Notes: a model not told the origin generated them from the sequence alone. Counted from the first letter of the stretch, positions 1 to 6,743 are shown. The stretch: DNA of 9,578 nucleotides from Candidatus Mediterraneibacter gallistercoris (GCA_019119745.1 DWWI01000200.1:1-9578), one strand, 5' to 3'. Program-made: numbers and translations.

Positions 1-30
1 CCTTGAGAGAGACAAACAATTTCATAACCT

Positions 31-101
31 GCGGGTGTAGTTCAGTGGTAGAACACCAGCCTTCCAAGCTGGATATGTGGGTTCGATTCCCATCACCCGC
101 T
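31..101 (+). tRNA. tRNA-Gly (anticodon UCC)
   Basis: A complete cloverleaf can be drawn. The 7-bp acceptor stem is GCGGGTG with CACCCGC, followed by discriminator T at 101. The anticodon stem CCAGC/GCTGG closes the loop CTTCCAA with anticodon TCC at 63-65, and the T-arm contains GGTTCGATTCC. This isoacceptor reads GGA and GGG codons. The 3' CCA is not encoded, because TATGCG follows the discriminator, so the CCA-adding enzyme must supply it. Only 3 bases separate it from the next tRNA gene, so the two are almost certainly co-transcribed. The promoter is not visible in the 30 bases available upstream. Confidence 0.97.
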
Positions 102-104
102 TAT

Positions 105-177
105 GCGCGAGTGGCTCAGTTGGTGGAGCGCGACCTTGCCAAGGTCGAGGCCGCGGGTTCGAGTCCCGTCTCGCGCT
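105..177 (+). tRNA. tRNA-Gly (anticodon GCC)
   Basis: The acceptor stem GCGCGAG pairs with CTCGCGC (170-176), with discriminator T at 177. The anticodon stem CGACC/GGTCG encloses TTGCCAA with anticodon GCC at 138-140. The D-arm (TGGCTCAGTTGGT) and T-arm (GGTTCGAGTCCC) are canonical. It reads GGC and GGU codons and so complements the UCC isoacceptor just upstream. CCA is not encoded: a run of T follows directly. A hairpin terminator begins 15 bases downstream, so this is the last gene of the tRNA transcript. Confidence 0.97.
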
Positions 178-191
178 TTTTTATTTACATT

Positions 192-228
192 AAAAAGCAG
201 CGGATAGTTTTCCGCTGCTTTTTGTTTT
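192..228. terminator. Bidirectional rho-independent terminator between the tRNAs and the small gene
   Basis: GCAGCGGA (197-204) pairs perfectly with TCCGCTGC (211-218) around a 6-base loop. It is flanked by five A on the left and five T on the right, which extend the stem to 13 bp. Read rightward it ends in TTTTTGTTTT and terminates the tRNA-Gly pair. Read leftward it ends in TTTTTAATG and lies 4 bases after the stop codon of the minus-strand gene at 232-387. Convergent units sharing one such hairpin are common. Confidence 0.9.
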
Positions 229-231
229 ATC

Positions 232-387
232 TTATCTGTATCTTTTCTCCCTTGGCTGGGGCACCGGCACCCGTACAGGCACCCGTTTCGGTTCTTTAAT
301 AAGTCCTGGGAACAAATCATTCAAAACGTTCTTTACCTTTTCTCCCAGATCTGTATTTATAAACATATAAAATAATTCTATCATCAT
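232..387 (-). CDS. Unrecognised small basic protein, 51 aa
   Basis: This short frame is supported by its signals rather than by homology. The start ATG (387-385) follows GGAGG at 400-396 with 8 bases of spacing. A second in-frame ATG follows immediately, so either could be used. TAA is at 234-232 and a terminator hairpin starts 4 bases later. A TAGAAT/CTGACA promoter lies about 37 bases upstream of the start. The protein begins with the hydrophobic MMIELFYMFI, continues with an amphipathic-looking segment (residues 13-30, including LGEKVKNVLNDLFPGL), and ends in a basic Pro/Val/Arg tail containing KRVPVRVPVPQP. The hydrophobic start is too short for a clear membrane helix. I do not recognise the family and assign no function. 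It sits between the convergent tRNA genes and the end of the amidohydrolase unit and seems to be its own transcription unit. Confidence 0.72.
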   Translation of the reverse strand: MMIELFYMFINTDLGEKVKNVLNDLFPGLIKEPKRVPVRVPVPQPREKRYR

Positions 388-430
388 AATTCCATCCTCC
401 TGAAAAACTTATCCTTTAGCTGCTATCTGC

Positions 431-459
431 ATTCTATCAGATTTCTGACAGTTTGTCAG
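431..459 (-). promoter_or_regulatory. Sigma-70-type promoter of the small gene
   Basis: On the minus strand the -35 element CTGACA (459-454) and the -10 element TAGAAT (436-431) are separated by 17 bases, each one mismatch from consensus. The predicted start near 424 leaves a 5' leader of about 37 bases before the ATG at 387, with the GGAGG site inside it. The spacing, orientation and good ribosome site together make this the likely promoter of the 51-residue gene. Confidence 0.65.
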
Positions 460-472
460 TGATTTTATCACT
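445..472. promoter_or_regulatory. Two abutting palindromes on the small-gene promoter (possible operator)
   Basis: CTGACA-GTT-TGTCAG (445-459) is a perfect 6-3-6 palindrome whose right arm is also the -35 box read on the minus strand. AGTGAT-TTT-ATCACT (458-472) is a second perfect 6-3-6 palindrome that shares 2 bases with the first. A protein bound to the first would cover the -35 element and probably repress. The regulator is not identified in the window. In AT-rich DNA one such palindrome could be chance; two in tandem at a promoter is more suggestive. Confidence 0.4.
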
Positions 473-533
473 TATTTTATACTTCTTTATATTTTTTTAA
501 TTTTAATCATTGTCCTTTTATCAGCTTCAAAAC

Positions 534-578
534 AAAAATACTCCTGAAGAATCTTTACTTTCTATCAGGAGTATTTTT
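534..578 (-). terminator. Rho-independent terminator of the carrier-amidohydrolase unit
   Basis: Two perfect 14-base arms (534-547 and 565-578) contain the core TACTCCTGA/TCAGGAGTA, separated by a 17-base loop. Read leftward the hairpin is followed by TTTTTGTTTT, a good U-tract. It lies 24 bases after the amidohydrolase stop codon and upstream of the small-gene promoter, so it separates the two minus-strand units. The flanking A-run would also give a T-tract to rightward transcripts, but no rightward gene ends here. Confidence 0.85.
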
Positions 579-601
579 AGCTATTAAGGAAATATTGATT
601 A

Positions 602-2203
602 TTATTCTTTTGTATATACAGTATTTCCGTCTTTAATTGTTTCCAGGACCTGGATATCTTTGATTTCCATGGGATCAATATCAAAAGGATCTTTATCCAA
701 AATGATCATATCCGCTCTTTTTCCAGGTTCCAGAGTTCCCTTTCTGTCTTCTTCTTTGTACTCATAAGCCCCTCCATAGGATGCTGCCCGAAATGCCTGG
801 TAAACAGTGATTTTCTGTTCTTCTCCTATAATCTTTCCTGTCCTGCTCACTCTGTTTACTGCACACCAGATAGAGTGGAGCATATTCGGGCGGGTTACAG
901 GCATATCCTGGTGGAGGTTCAGAACCAGGCCTTCCTCTTCAGCCCACTTACAGGGACTGATCTGACTTCCCCTTTCCTGTCCGAAGTTTTTCATATGGAT
1001 ATCGCCCCAGTAATATACATGGCCTACAAAAACAGAAGGGATCATATTCAGATCTTTCATCTGCTCCATCTGATCTTTTCTGGCAGTCTGGCAGTGGATC
1101 ATTACAGGCCGCAGGTTCTTTTTTTCCGGATCCTGTGCCTCTTCATAAGCCTTCCTATAGCATCGTAAAAACTGATCTCCGGCGGCATCGCCATTGCAGT
1201 GTGCCAGTACCTGCTGGTCATCCTCCAATGCTTCTTTTATAAAGGTTGTCACCTGCTCATCTGTATACCGGGGATAGCCGCAGTAATCTCCGCAGTTTTC
1301 ATAAGGCTTTGTCATCCATGCGGATTTCCCCTGGGGAGATCCGTCAAGGATCAGCTTATATCCTCCGATCTTCACATGATCTTTATACTTTCCAGCCAGC
1401 TGGGAATAATCCCTGAGGACCTCTCTGCCCTCTTCTTCCATCATAAGATAAACCACTACATCCACATGCAGCTGTCCCCCCTGATCATATCCCAGAAGGC
1501 TTTCCACAGTCTGTCTTGTAGCGCCCCCGTCCTGAACGGTGGTCACTCCATTGCTCAGATAAAGATTCTCAGCTGCAGAAATAGACGGCACAGCCGCCTT
1601 TCCGAGGCGGGCTGCAACTATTCCCATTCCCTGAAACATAGCCGCTTCCTCCAGATATCCATCTGGTTGGGAAGTTCCCTCAATCCTTCCGATCTTTCCC
1701 CCCTGAGGATCAGGAGTGTCTGCTCCGATGCCTGCTGCATTTAACGCCGCAGAGTTCATACAGCCCATATGTCCGGATGTGTTCACCACACATACCGGAA
1801 CCGACCCGGAAATCTGATCCAGGATCTTTTTGTCCGGATGTTTTCCCCCTGGAAGAAAATTGTGGTCATATCCCCAGCCCATGGCAGCTCCCGTTTCGGA
1901 AATATGATTTTTCTCTATATAGTTCTTCATAGTCTCCACAATTTCTTCAAAGCTGGAGCACCTGCTTAAATCTGCCATTCCCGCTGTCTGCATGGCCAGA
2001 AGAAAATGACTGTGTCCGTCTACAAATCCCGGCATTAATGTTTTTCCTTGAAGATCTACTAATTCTGCATCTTCATGAGATTGTCTGAGATCCTCAAGTC
2101 TCCCTGTTTTTATAATCTTGTCATCTATGGTCAGGAGAGCTTCCGCATACTCTCCTTCTTTTGCCATAGTTATGATTTTTCCGTTATAATAAATTTTTTT
2201 CAT
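602..2203 (-). CDS. YtcJ-like metal-dependent amidohydrolase, 533 aa
   Basis: This is an amidohydrolase-superfamily TIM-barrel enzyme of the YtcJ / N-substituted formamide deformylase-like type. It probably hydrolyses an amide or related C-N bond of a small molecule in the cytoplasm. The N-terminal beta-sandwich (residues 1-55) leads into the metal-binding PGFVDGHSHF, with HxH at H64 and H66. Other likely active-site parts are K283 in GGYKLILDG, H335 in LAHCNGDAA, H370 in MIHCQ and D433 in HQDMP. The C-terminal signature KRADMIILDKDPF (495-507) returns to the sandwich. The length fits the family (about 530-560). I chose ATG at 2203-2201 because AAGGATGGTG precedes it; a TTG 8 codons upstream has no ribosome site. 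It follows the GltS-like carrier gene by 62 bases, and a terminator lies downstream. There is no signal peptide. The substrate cannot be told from sequence; N-acyl amino acids are one guess given the neighbour. Confidence 0.9.
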   Translation of the reverse strand: MKKIYYNGKIITMAKEGEYAEALLTIDDKIIKTGRLEDLRQSHEDAELVDLQGKTLMPGFVDGHSHFLLAMQTAGMADLSRCSSFEEIVETMKNYIEKNHISETGAAMGWGYDHNFLPGGKHPDKKILDQISGSVPVCVVNTSGHMGCMNSAALNAAGIGADTPDPQGGKIGRIEGTSQPDGYLEEAAMFQGMGIVAARLGKAAVPSISAAENLYLSNGVTTVQDGGATRQTVESLLGYDQGGQLHVDVVVYLMMEEEGREVLRDYSQLAGKYKDHVKIGGYKLILDGSPQGKSAWMTKPYENCGDYCGYPRYTDEQVTTFIKEALEDDQQVLAHCNGDAAGDQFLRCYRKAYEEAQDPEKKNLRPVMIHCQTARKDQMEQMKDLNMIPSVFVGHVYYWGDIHMKNFGQERGSQISPCKWAEEEGLVLNLHQDMPVTRPNMLHSIWCAVNRVSRTGKIIGEEQKITVYQAFRAASYGGAYEYKEEDRKGTLEPGKRADMIILDKDPFDIDPMEIKDIQVLETIKDGNTVYTKE

Positions 2204-2265
2204 TTGACGAACACCATCCTTTTCCAAAAGTTGCCGATTATGCTGTTCTCACAGAAACAGTCTTT

Positions 2266-3735
2266 TTATAATTTCACTGCTCCGCCCATATCCGGTGTGT
2301 CTGGATATTCTCTTTCTCCGCCTTCTTCTTCACTGCTTATTTCTTCAAAATACCTCTCTCCTTTAGCAAAGCTAAAAGATGGTTTCCTCCATACTCTGAA
2401 CACTTTCAGCAGTATCAGATAAAGTATGCAAGACAGAGCCATACCGCCGATCATCACCCAGAAGGAAATAACCTTAGTTCCTCCCAGAGTTACAAGGATC
2501 ATAACCGGTGTAGTTAATATCATAGATGCATTCATAATGCCAAGTTCATCTGCTGCCCCTGACTGAAGTTTCGGGTCAACCATACGGACCAGTGAAAGAC
2601 CGCTTGGAGTCGTGCCTGTAGCTGTACCATAAAGTCCTAATACACGTTCAAAGTCATGATCGCTTCCCAGACGGCTTCCAAAGTACATACATACAGCATA
2701 AGTCACAATTGTGATCAGCACACATTCAATTAAAATCGGAATGATCCATTCTCCGATCACATTGATCTTGATGGACATAAATGCGCCTGTAACAAGAAAA
2801 TCAGAAAGCCATCCTGATATCTTTGACTGCAGGGAATTATCAATCAGATAATCGATTTTCAGCTTTCTCATAATTGCTTTTACAAGATATGCAGCCAGCA
2901 TACCGCAGAAGAAAAGCATTGCTGCAAAAGAAGAACCGATTACCGGTATAAAATTGAGAAGCTGGGCAATGATCAATGTCACAATATAAGTAATGCCCAT
3001 AACTGCAAAATGGAATGCCAGGGTATCAATATTTCCGCTGTGTGTTGTTTCATATCCTACAGACTCTCCCTTTTCAGAAGGCCCCATATACCCTTTTTCT
3101 ACAGAAGCGTTGATTTTTCCCTCATACAGACAAAGTTTCTTCCGAAGGCCATATCTTGCCATAGGAACCCCTACGCCAAATGCTGCTATAAATCCTACAA
3201 CAGCAAAAGTAAGAGCTACCATTTCCGCATTTTCAAATCCATATACGTTTTCAAACAAACGTCCATATGTAGAAGCCTGACCGGGCCCCTGGCAGAAACC
3301 GAATGGTATCAGAATCCCATACCATCCGCTCATTCCTACTGCTCTTCCGATTATAAATATCAGGATTCCCCCGAGCACAGGAGTTAATCCGTATAAAAGG
3401 CACCAGATGATCCCCATTCCAACGCCGCCCAGGACAGGTCCTGTCTGCTTGGTTCCGTCTGGTTCTTTCTCTTTCTTTGCCTTCTGACTGCCGGTAAGAC
3501 CAATAGAGATAAAAGATAACACAAACATAGTATCAACCAGATCCCCGAAAGTTCCACAGTCCAGGTTCAGAGGTGTAACAGGTTCGATCACATTCATAAA
3601 AATAAACCCGATAATTCCTCCGATAACACTGGCCGGAATCAGCATCTTCCCTATAAAAGGAATTTTGGCTCTAAGGAGCATACCGATACAAAGCATGACA
3701 CCGATGATAGCCAATGATAACATCGCCAGATTCAT
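2266..3735 (-). CDS. GltS-like sodium:glutamate symporter family carrier, 489 aa
   Basis: A polytopic membrane protein resembling the sodium/glutamate symporter (GltS) family, with roughly ten hydrophobic segments in two halves. The halves carry matching glycine-rich loops: FCQGPGQAS (147-155) and LYGTATGTTPSG (368-379), the latter followed by LSLVRMVDP. These correspond to the re-entrant loops expected in inverted-repeat carriers of this fold. A charged cytoplasmic-type linker, about residues 198-235, separates the halves. The C-terminal tail is acidic (SSEEEGGERE). At 489 aa it is longer than E. coli GltS (about 400), because of the linker and tail. ATG at 3735 is preferred: AGGAG lies 9 bases upstream, while the ATG 15 codons earlier has no ribosome site. 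It is the first gene of a unit with the amidohydrolase, which suggests it imports that enzyme's substrate or exports a product by sodium-coupled transport. The true substrate may not be glutamate. Confidence 0.85.
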   Translation of the reverse strand: MNLAMLSLAIIGVMLCIGMLLRAKIPFIGKMLIPASVIGGIIGFIFMNVIEPVTPLNLDCGTFGDLVDTMFVLSFISIGLTGSQKAKKEKEPDGTKQTGPVLGGVGMGIIWCLLYGLTPVLGGILIFIIGRAVGMSGWYGILIPFGFCQGPGQASTYGRLFENVYGFENAEMVALTFAVVGFIAAFGVGVPMARYGLRKKLCLYEGKINASVEKGYMGPSEKGESVGYETTHSGNIDTLAFHFAVMGITYIVTLIIAQLLNFIPVIGSSFAAMLFFCGMLAAYLVKAIMRKLKIDYLIDNSLQSKISGWLSDFLVTGAFMSIKINVIGEWIIPILIECVLITIVTYAVCMYFGSRLGSDHDFERVLGLYGTATGTTPSGLSLVRMVDPKLQSGAADELGIMNASMILTTPVMILVTLGGTKVISFWVMIGGMALSCILYLILLKVFRVWRKPSFSFAKGERYFEEISSEEEGGEREYPDTPDMGGAVKL

Positions 3736-3840
3736 GATAAAATTCTCCTCTCCCTCAATCCAGATATATTTGTTCCTCATATTTCCGGATTATTCAAAAA
3801 TTTCAAAAAAATTTTATTTTGTGCCAGGCTGACAGGGGGA

Positions 3841-3870
3841 ATTCTATCATAATTGTCTGATTTGTATCAA
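3841..3870 (-). promoter_or_regulatory. Candidate promoter of the carrier-amidohydrolase unit
   Basis: On the minus strand TTGATA (3870-3865) and TAGAAT (3846-3841) are 18 bases apart and read toward the carrier gene. A start near 3834 would give a leader of about 99 bases before the ATG at 3735. The elements fit sigma-70 consensus well, but the surrounding DNA is AT-rich, so chance matches are possible. No riboswitch or attenuator structure was recognised in the leader. Confidence 0.5.
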
Positions 3871-3920
3871 TGGAATCCTTCTGAAAGAAAGTGCAAAAAC
3901 TTTTTTCAATCTGATTCATT

Positions 3921-3960
3921 AAGTTTCACAAACTTGTTTTTTCTAAATTGTGACAATTTA
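3921..3960. promoter_or_regulatory. Pair of palindromes upstream of the carrier promoter
   Basis: AAGTTT-CAC-AAACTT (3921-3935) is a perfect 6-3-6 palindrome. TAAATTGT-G-ACAATTTA (3944-3960) is a perfect 8-1-8 palindrome. Their centres are 24 bases apart and lie about 94 and 118 bases upstream of the predicted start at 3834. Both contain a TTGTG or TTCAC half, so they could be a two-site operator for an activator of the carrier unit. This is inference, since no regulator gene is in view. The 17-base perfect palindrome is the stronger of the two. Confidence 0.4.
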
Positions 3961-3996
3961 TTATTCAATTAAAAAAATTTTATTTTATCTCATACA

Positions 3997-4011
3997 GCTG
4001 TATTTTACAGC
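3997..4011. repeat. Short palindrome between the CRISPR trailer end and the carrier promoter
   Basis: GCTGTA-TTT-TACAGC is a perfect 6-3-6 palindrome lying about 58 bases beyond the decayed last CRISPR repeat. Read leftward, in the array's direction of transcription, the first long T-run begins more than 10 bases after the hairpin, so it is a poor match to a rho-independent terminator. It may still be where array transcripts end, or an operator, or chance. Confidence 0.3.
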
Positions 4012-4064
4012 GGACTTCTACAAACAGCAAGAAATATTATGAATTCCAGGATTCACATTTTCTA

Positions 4065-4565
<501 letters not shown>

Positions 4566-4746
4566 CGCAATTTCAGCCAAAAATTCATTCCAATTTTCAG
4601 CAGAAATCAACAAATTATCATTTTATATACTTAGTTTTCCCCTTTTCCCACTCTCTTTTTTCTATAATCCACTTTATTTGTGCACATTTTAGAGTGCGAA
4701 TCCCCCGGCATTTTCATGTTCGCTTCTTATTCGCACTCTTATATTA
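4566..4746 (-). promoter_or_regulatory. CRISPR leader region
   Basis: This non-coding stretch lies between the cas2 stop and the first repeat, on the side expected for a leader. It is AT-rich next to the repeat. It contains a two-copy motif beside the first repeat (4568-4577 and 4591-4601), a pyrimidine-rich run on the plus strand at 4635-4663 with a single A, and a large inverted repeat at 4691-4739. TATATAAAA at 4629-4621 (minus strand) could be a -10 element for the pre-crRNA, but no convincing -35 sits 16-18 bases upstream, so the array may also be read from the cas operon. The leader would also be the docking site for Cas1-Cas2 during spacer insertion. Confidence 0.75.
4691..4739. repeat. 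11-bp-armed inverted repeat between cas2 and the leader
   Basis: AGAGTGCGAAT (4691-4701) and ATTCGCACTCT (4729-4739) are perfect reverse complements separated by 27 bases. It begins 7 bases after the cas2 stop codon in the transcription direction. Neither side has a U-tract, so it does not look like an ordinary terminator. The loop contains AAGCGAACATGAAAATGCC on the minus strand, which repeats the GCGAA of the arm. It may be an RNA structure ending or protecting the cas mRNA, a protein site, or a conserved I-C leader element. Confidence 0.7.
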
Positions 4747-5037
4747 TCACAAAATCAATGTATCATCTACTGCGATTCCGCGATCGACGCCCATATGTTC
4801 CACCTTTGTCTGATATTTATTTCCCAGATAATAGAACCTCAGGCTGTCAACGCTCTCATCAATTATATCTGCCAATATTGCCTTCAGCGTAACGCACTGA
4901 GCATTATCCAGAATGCATTCGAAAACAGAATTCTGCACTCGTCTGCCATAATTAGTGCATTGCTTTGCAACTTTCCGCAGTCTCTTTCTTCCTGCGGCAG
5001 TTTCAGTATTCACATCATATGTAATCAGTACGAGCAT
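4747..5037 (-). CDS. cas2: Cas2, CRISPR adaptation endoribonuclease-like protein
   Basis: A 96-residue Cas2 of normal length with a ferredoxin-like fold. MLVLITYDV opens with the first beta strand and conserved D8, the usual metal-site aspartate. GRRVQNSVFECIL (31-43) and DSLRFYYLG (64-72) are typical conserved blocks. Cas2 forms the central dimer of the Cas1-Cas2 integrase that inserts new spacers at the leader end of the array; any nuclease activity is usually not needed. It starts 9 bases after the cas1 stop with GAGGTGGG as ribosome site, so it is translated from the same message. The array leader follows directly downstream. Confidence 0.96.
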   Translation of the reverse strand: MLVLITYDVNTETAAGRKRLRKVAKQCTNYGRRVQNSVFECILDNAQCVTLKAILADIIDESVDSLRFYYLGNKYQTKVEHMGVDRGIAVDDTLIL

Positions 5038-5046
5038 TTTCCCACC

Positions 5047-6078
5047 TCATTTCCACAGGAATACAGGATAACCATCCAAATCACCTCTTAAATATCGCGC
5101 AAGGAGCATTGCCTGAACATAAGGAACCATTCCCCATTCTACTTTTTCTTTCAGGTAAGGATGTGTTATAGTTTCCTTTTTCTTATTTTGCCATTCTGTC
5201 AATACCTTTTTTCGCAACTCGTCATCCATAAGGATCGCACCGTTTTCTTTCACAGAAAAATTTTTTGCACTGACAATCTTCTTATTGATCAACGTCAAAA
5301 CAAAACGGTCAGCAAGGATTGCTCTAAGTTCCTCTATCATATCCAAAGACAGCGAAGCTCTGCCCGGTCGATCTGTGTGAAGATATCCTACATAGGGATC
5401 CAGCCCTACACTTTCCAAAGCTGAAGTAATACTGTTTGTCAGTAAAGTGTATACAAAAGACAACAGCGCATTCACATTATCTAGGGGCGGACGCTTATTT
5501 CTCCCTTTGAATACAAAATCCTTTTTCTGCTGAAGGATCAGTTCATCAAACACTCCAAAATAAATGCTAGCCGCTTCTCCTTCATAGCCTCTGAGCTGTT
5601 CTTTAGATTCCGCGTTCCGAATTCTTTCCAAAGCATTTTTCAAAAAACTAGATGCATCTTTCACTCGGTCCGCATCAATCTGCAGAGCATGGTCTCGCAT
5701 TGCTCTTTCCAGAACCCATCTGGCATTATAAACCTTGCCTAATATGCAGTTTTTCGCAATCCCTAGACTGATTTTCTCATCATTTTTGCTTGCATACTGC
5801 TGCTCTCTTAATATCACATTCCCTTTGATTCTTCCAGAAACACGCGCAAGGAATTTCCCCTGTGGCGTAAGGTAACACAGAGAAATATTCCGTTCCGCGC
5901 AAGCCCCCATTAATGCCGGACTTGTCCCACGATAACCAAAGGAAACAATTCCTTCCAGGTTATGCAGAGGTATCCTTCCCAATTCTTTCTTATCCTCAAG
6001 AACAACTATATTTTCCCCATCCAGAGACAGATAGCTGTTTTCAGAAGTAACATACAGTGTATTCAGCAGTTTTCTCAT
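5047..6078 (-). CDS. cas1: Cas1, CRISPR integrase (type I-C)
   Basis: A 343-residue Cas1 with the usual N-terminal beta domain and C-terminal alpha-helical domain. The metal ligands are visible: E166 in RGYEGEAAS, H234 in GYLHTDRPGR and D246 in LSLDMIEE (E249 nearby). It catalyses the transesterification that joins prespacers to the repeat next to the leader, together with Cas2 and, in type I-C, Cas4. The ATG (6078) overlaps the cas4 stop by 4 bases as ATGA, and AGGAGG in the end of cas4 is its ribosome site. All key residues are present, so adaptation is probably functional, in line with six identical repeats. Confidence 0.97.
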   Translation of the reverse strand: MRKLLNTLYVTSENSYLSLDGENIVVLEDKKELGRIPLHNLEGIVSFGYRGTSPALMGACAERNISLCYLTPQGKFLARVSGRIKGNVILREQQYASKNDEKISLGIAKNCILGKVYNARWVLERAMRDHALQIDADRVKDASSFLKNALERIRNAESKEQLRGYEGEAASIYFGVFDELILQQKKDFVFKGRNKRPPLDNVNALLSFVYTLLTNSITSALESVGLDPYVGYLHTDRPGRASLSLDMIEELRAILADRFVLTLINKKIVSAKNFSVKENGAILMDDELRKKVLTEWQNKKKETITHPYLKEKVEWGMVPYVQAMLLARYLRGDLDGYPVFLWK

Positions 6079-6743
6079 TCTTCTTCCTCCTTCAGCATCT
6101 GATCAATATATGTTTTCACTGAAACTGACTTTCCGAGTTTAGGCAGACAGATGTCCTTGAGCGAACACGCATTACAGGACTTGCTGTATTTCACTTTCGG
6201 CGTATACTTTCTTGAATAGTACTCATGCATCTCGCGAAACATATTTTTCACTTCATCGCGCAGTTCTCCTGTAATCTCCACAGCTTCGCGCCTTCTTGTC
6301 TCACCGTAAAATATTGCTCCCTCCGGTATCAGCGCGGAAAACATCTCTTCCAAACACATTGCCTGTGCTGCCAGCTGAAGCTTATCTTCCTCTGACAATT
6401 TGGGTTTTCCTTTCTTATATTCCACAGGATAAACCGAGTAAAGCCCTCTGTGACCATGCAGCTTTATCCCTTCCTCACATTTATGAAACTCCACCAGATC
6501 GCACTCGCCGCTGATCCCCAGTTCTCTGGAAGAGACCGGAAGTGCTCTGGCAATGATCACGTCCTTTCTCTTTTCCCTAAGAGTAGGGTCATGAACCTTT
6601 TTATGCATCAGCTCTCCTGTGACAGTATGAACGTTTTCCGCCCACTGCTGTTCAATATGGATCAGAGCCCACTGTCTTCGACAGAATTTGAAATGCTGGA
6701 TTCCTGAAATCATCAGATAATCATCTTCCGAATATTCCATCAT
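6075..6743 (-). CDS. cas4: Cas4, CRISPR adaptation nuclease (Fe-S, RecB-like)
   Basis: A 222-residue Cas4 of the RecB-like nuclease family. Four cysteines that should bind a 4Fe-4S cluster are C21 (KFCRRQW) and C190, C193 and C199 (SCNACSLKDIC). Nuclease residues are H47 in GELMHKK, D82 in GECDLVEF, and E108 and K110 in PVEYKKGKPK, with Q123/Q127 following. In type I-C Cas4 binds Cas1, trims prespacers and sets PAM choice and orientation. The ATG at 6743 overlaps the cas7 stop by 4 bases. A second ATG follows at once and has slightly better spacing from AAGGA, so the first residue is uncertain by one. The C-terminus (KEEEE) overlaps the cas1 ribosome site. Confidence 0.96.
   Translation of the reverse strand: MMEYSEDDYLMISGIQHFKFCRRQWALIHIEQQWAENVHTVTGELMHKKVHDPTLREKRKDVIIARALPVSSRELGISGECDLVEFHKCEEGIKLHGHRGLYSVYPVEYKKGKPKLSEEDKLQLAAQAMCLEEMFSALIPEGAIFYGETRRREAVEITGELRDEVKNMFREMHEYYSRKYTPKVKYSKSCNACSLKDICLPKLGKSVSVKTYIDQMLKEEEE

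Noticed and set aside
93..320. A 75-codon minus-strand frame running through the second tRNA gene
   Set aside because: It reads through a tRNA and the terminator hairpin. The real minus-strand frame here is the one at 232-387, which has a ribosome site.
1199..1744. A 181-codon plus-strand frame opposite the amidohydrolase
   Set aside because: It is antisense to a well-supported conserved enzyme, has no ribosome site, and shows a biased composition typical of a shadow frame.
2207..2227. TTG start for the amidohydrolase 8 codons upstream of the chosen ATG
   Set aside because: No Shine-Dalgarno precedes the TTG, while the purine-rich AAGGATGGTG within this extension is correctly placed for the ATG at 2203.
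3796..3831. Sigma-54 promoter suggested by TGGCAC on the minus strand upstream of the carrier gene
   Set aside because: The required TTGC-like -12 element is absent at the right spacing; the sigma-70-type boxes at 3841-3870 explain the region better.
3997..4011. Rho-independent terminator for the array
   Set aside because: The hairpin is only 6 bp with a 3-base loop, and the T-run in the transcription direction is separated from it by more than 10 bases.
4566..4600. A further spacer at the leader end, since the 35 bases after the last repeat match spacer length
   Set aside because: No repeat or repeat remnant begins near 4600; the sequence there is AT-rich leader. The stretch also contains the leader's two-copy motif.
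4631..4717. A 28-codon minus-strand frame (starts MKMPGDSHS, ends GKGEN) in the leader
   Set aside because: Its ATG lies in the loop of the 4691-4739 inverted repeat and only a weak AAGAAG precedes it. It overlaps the leader elements, and there is no other support.
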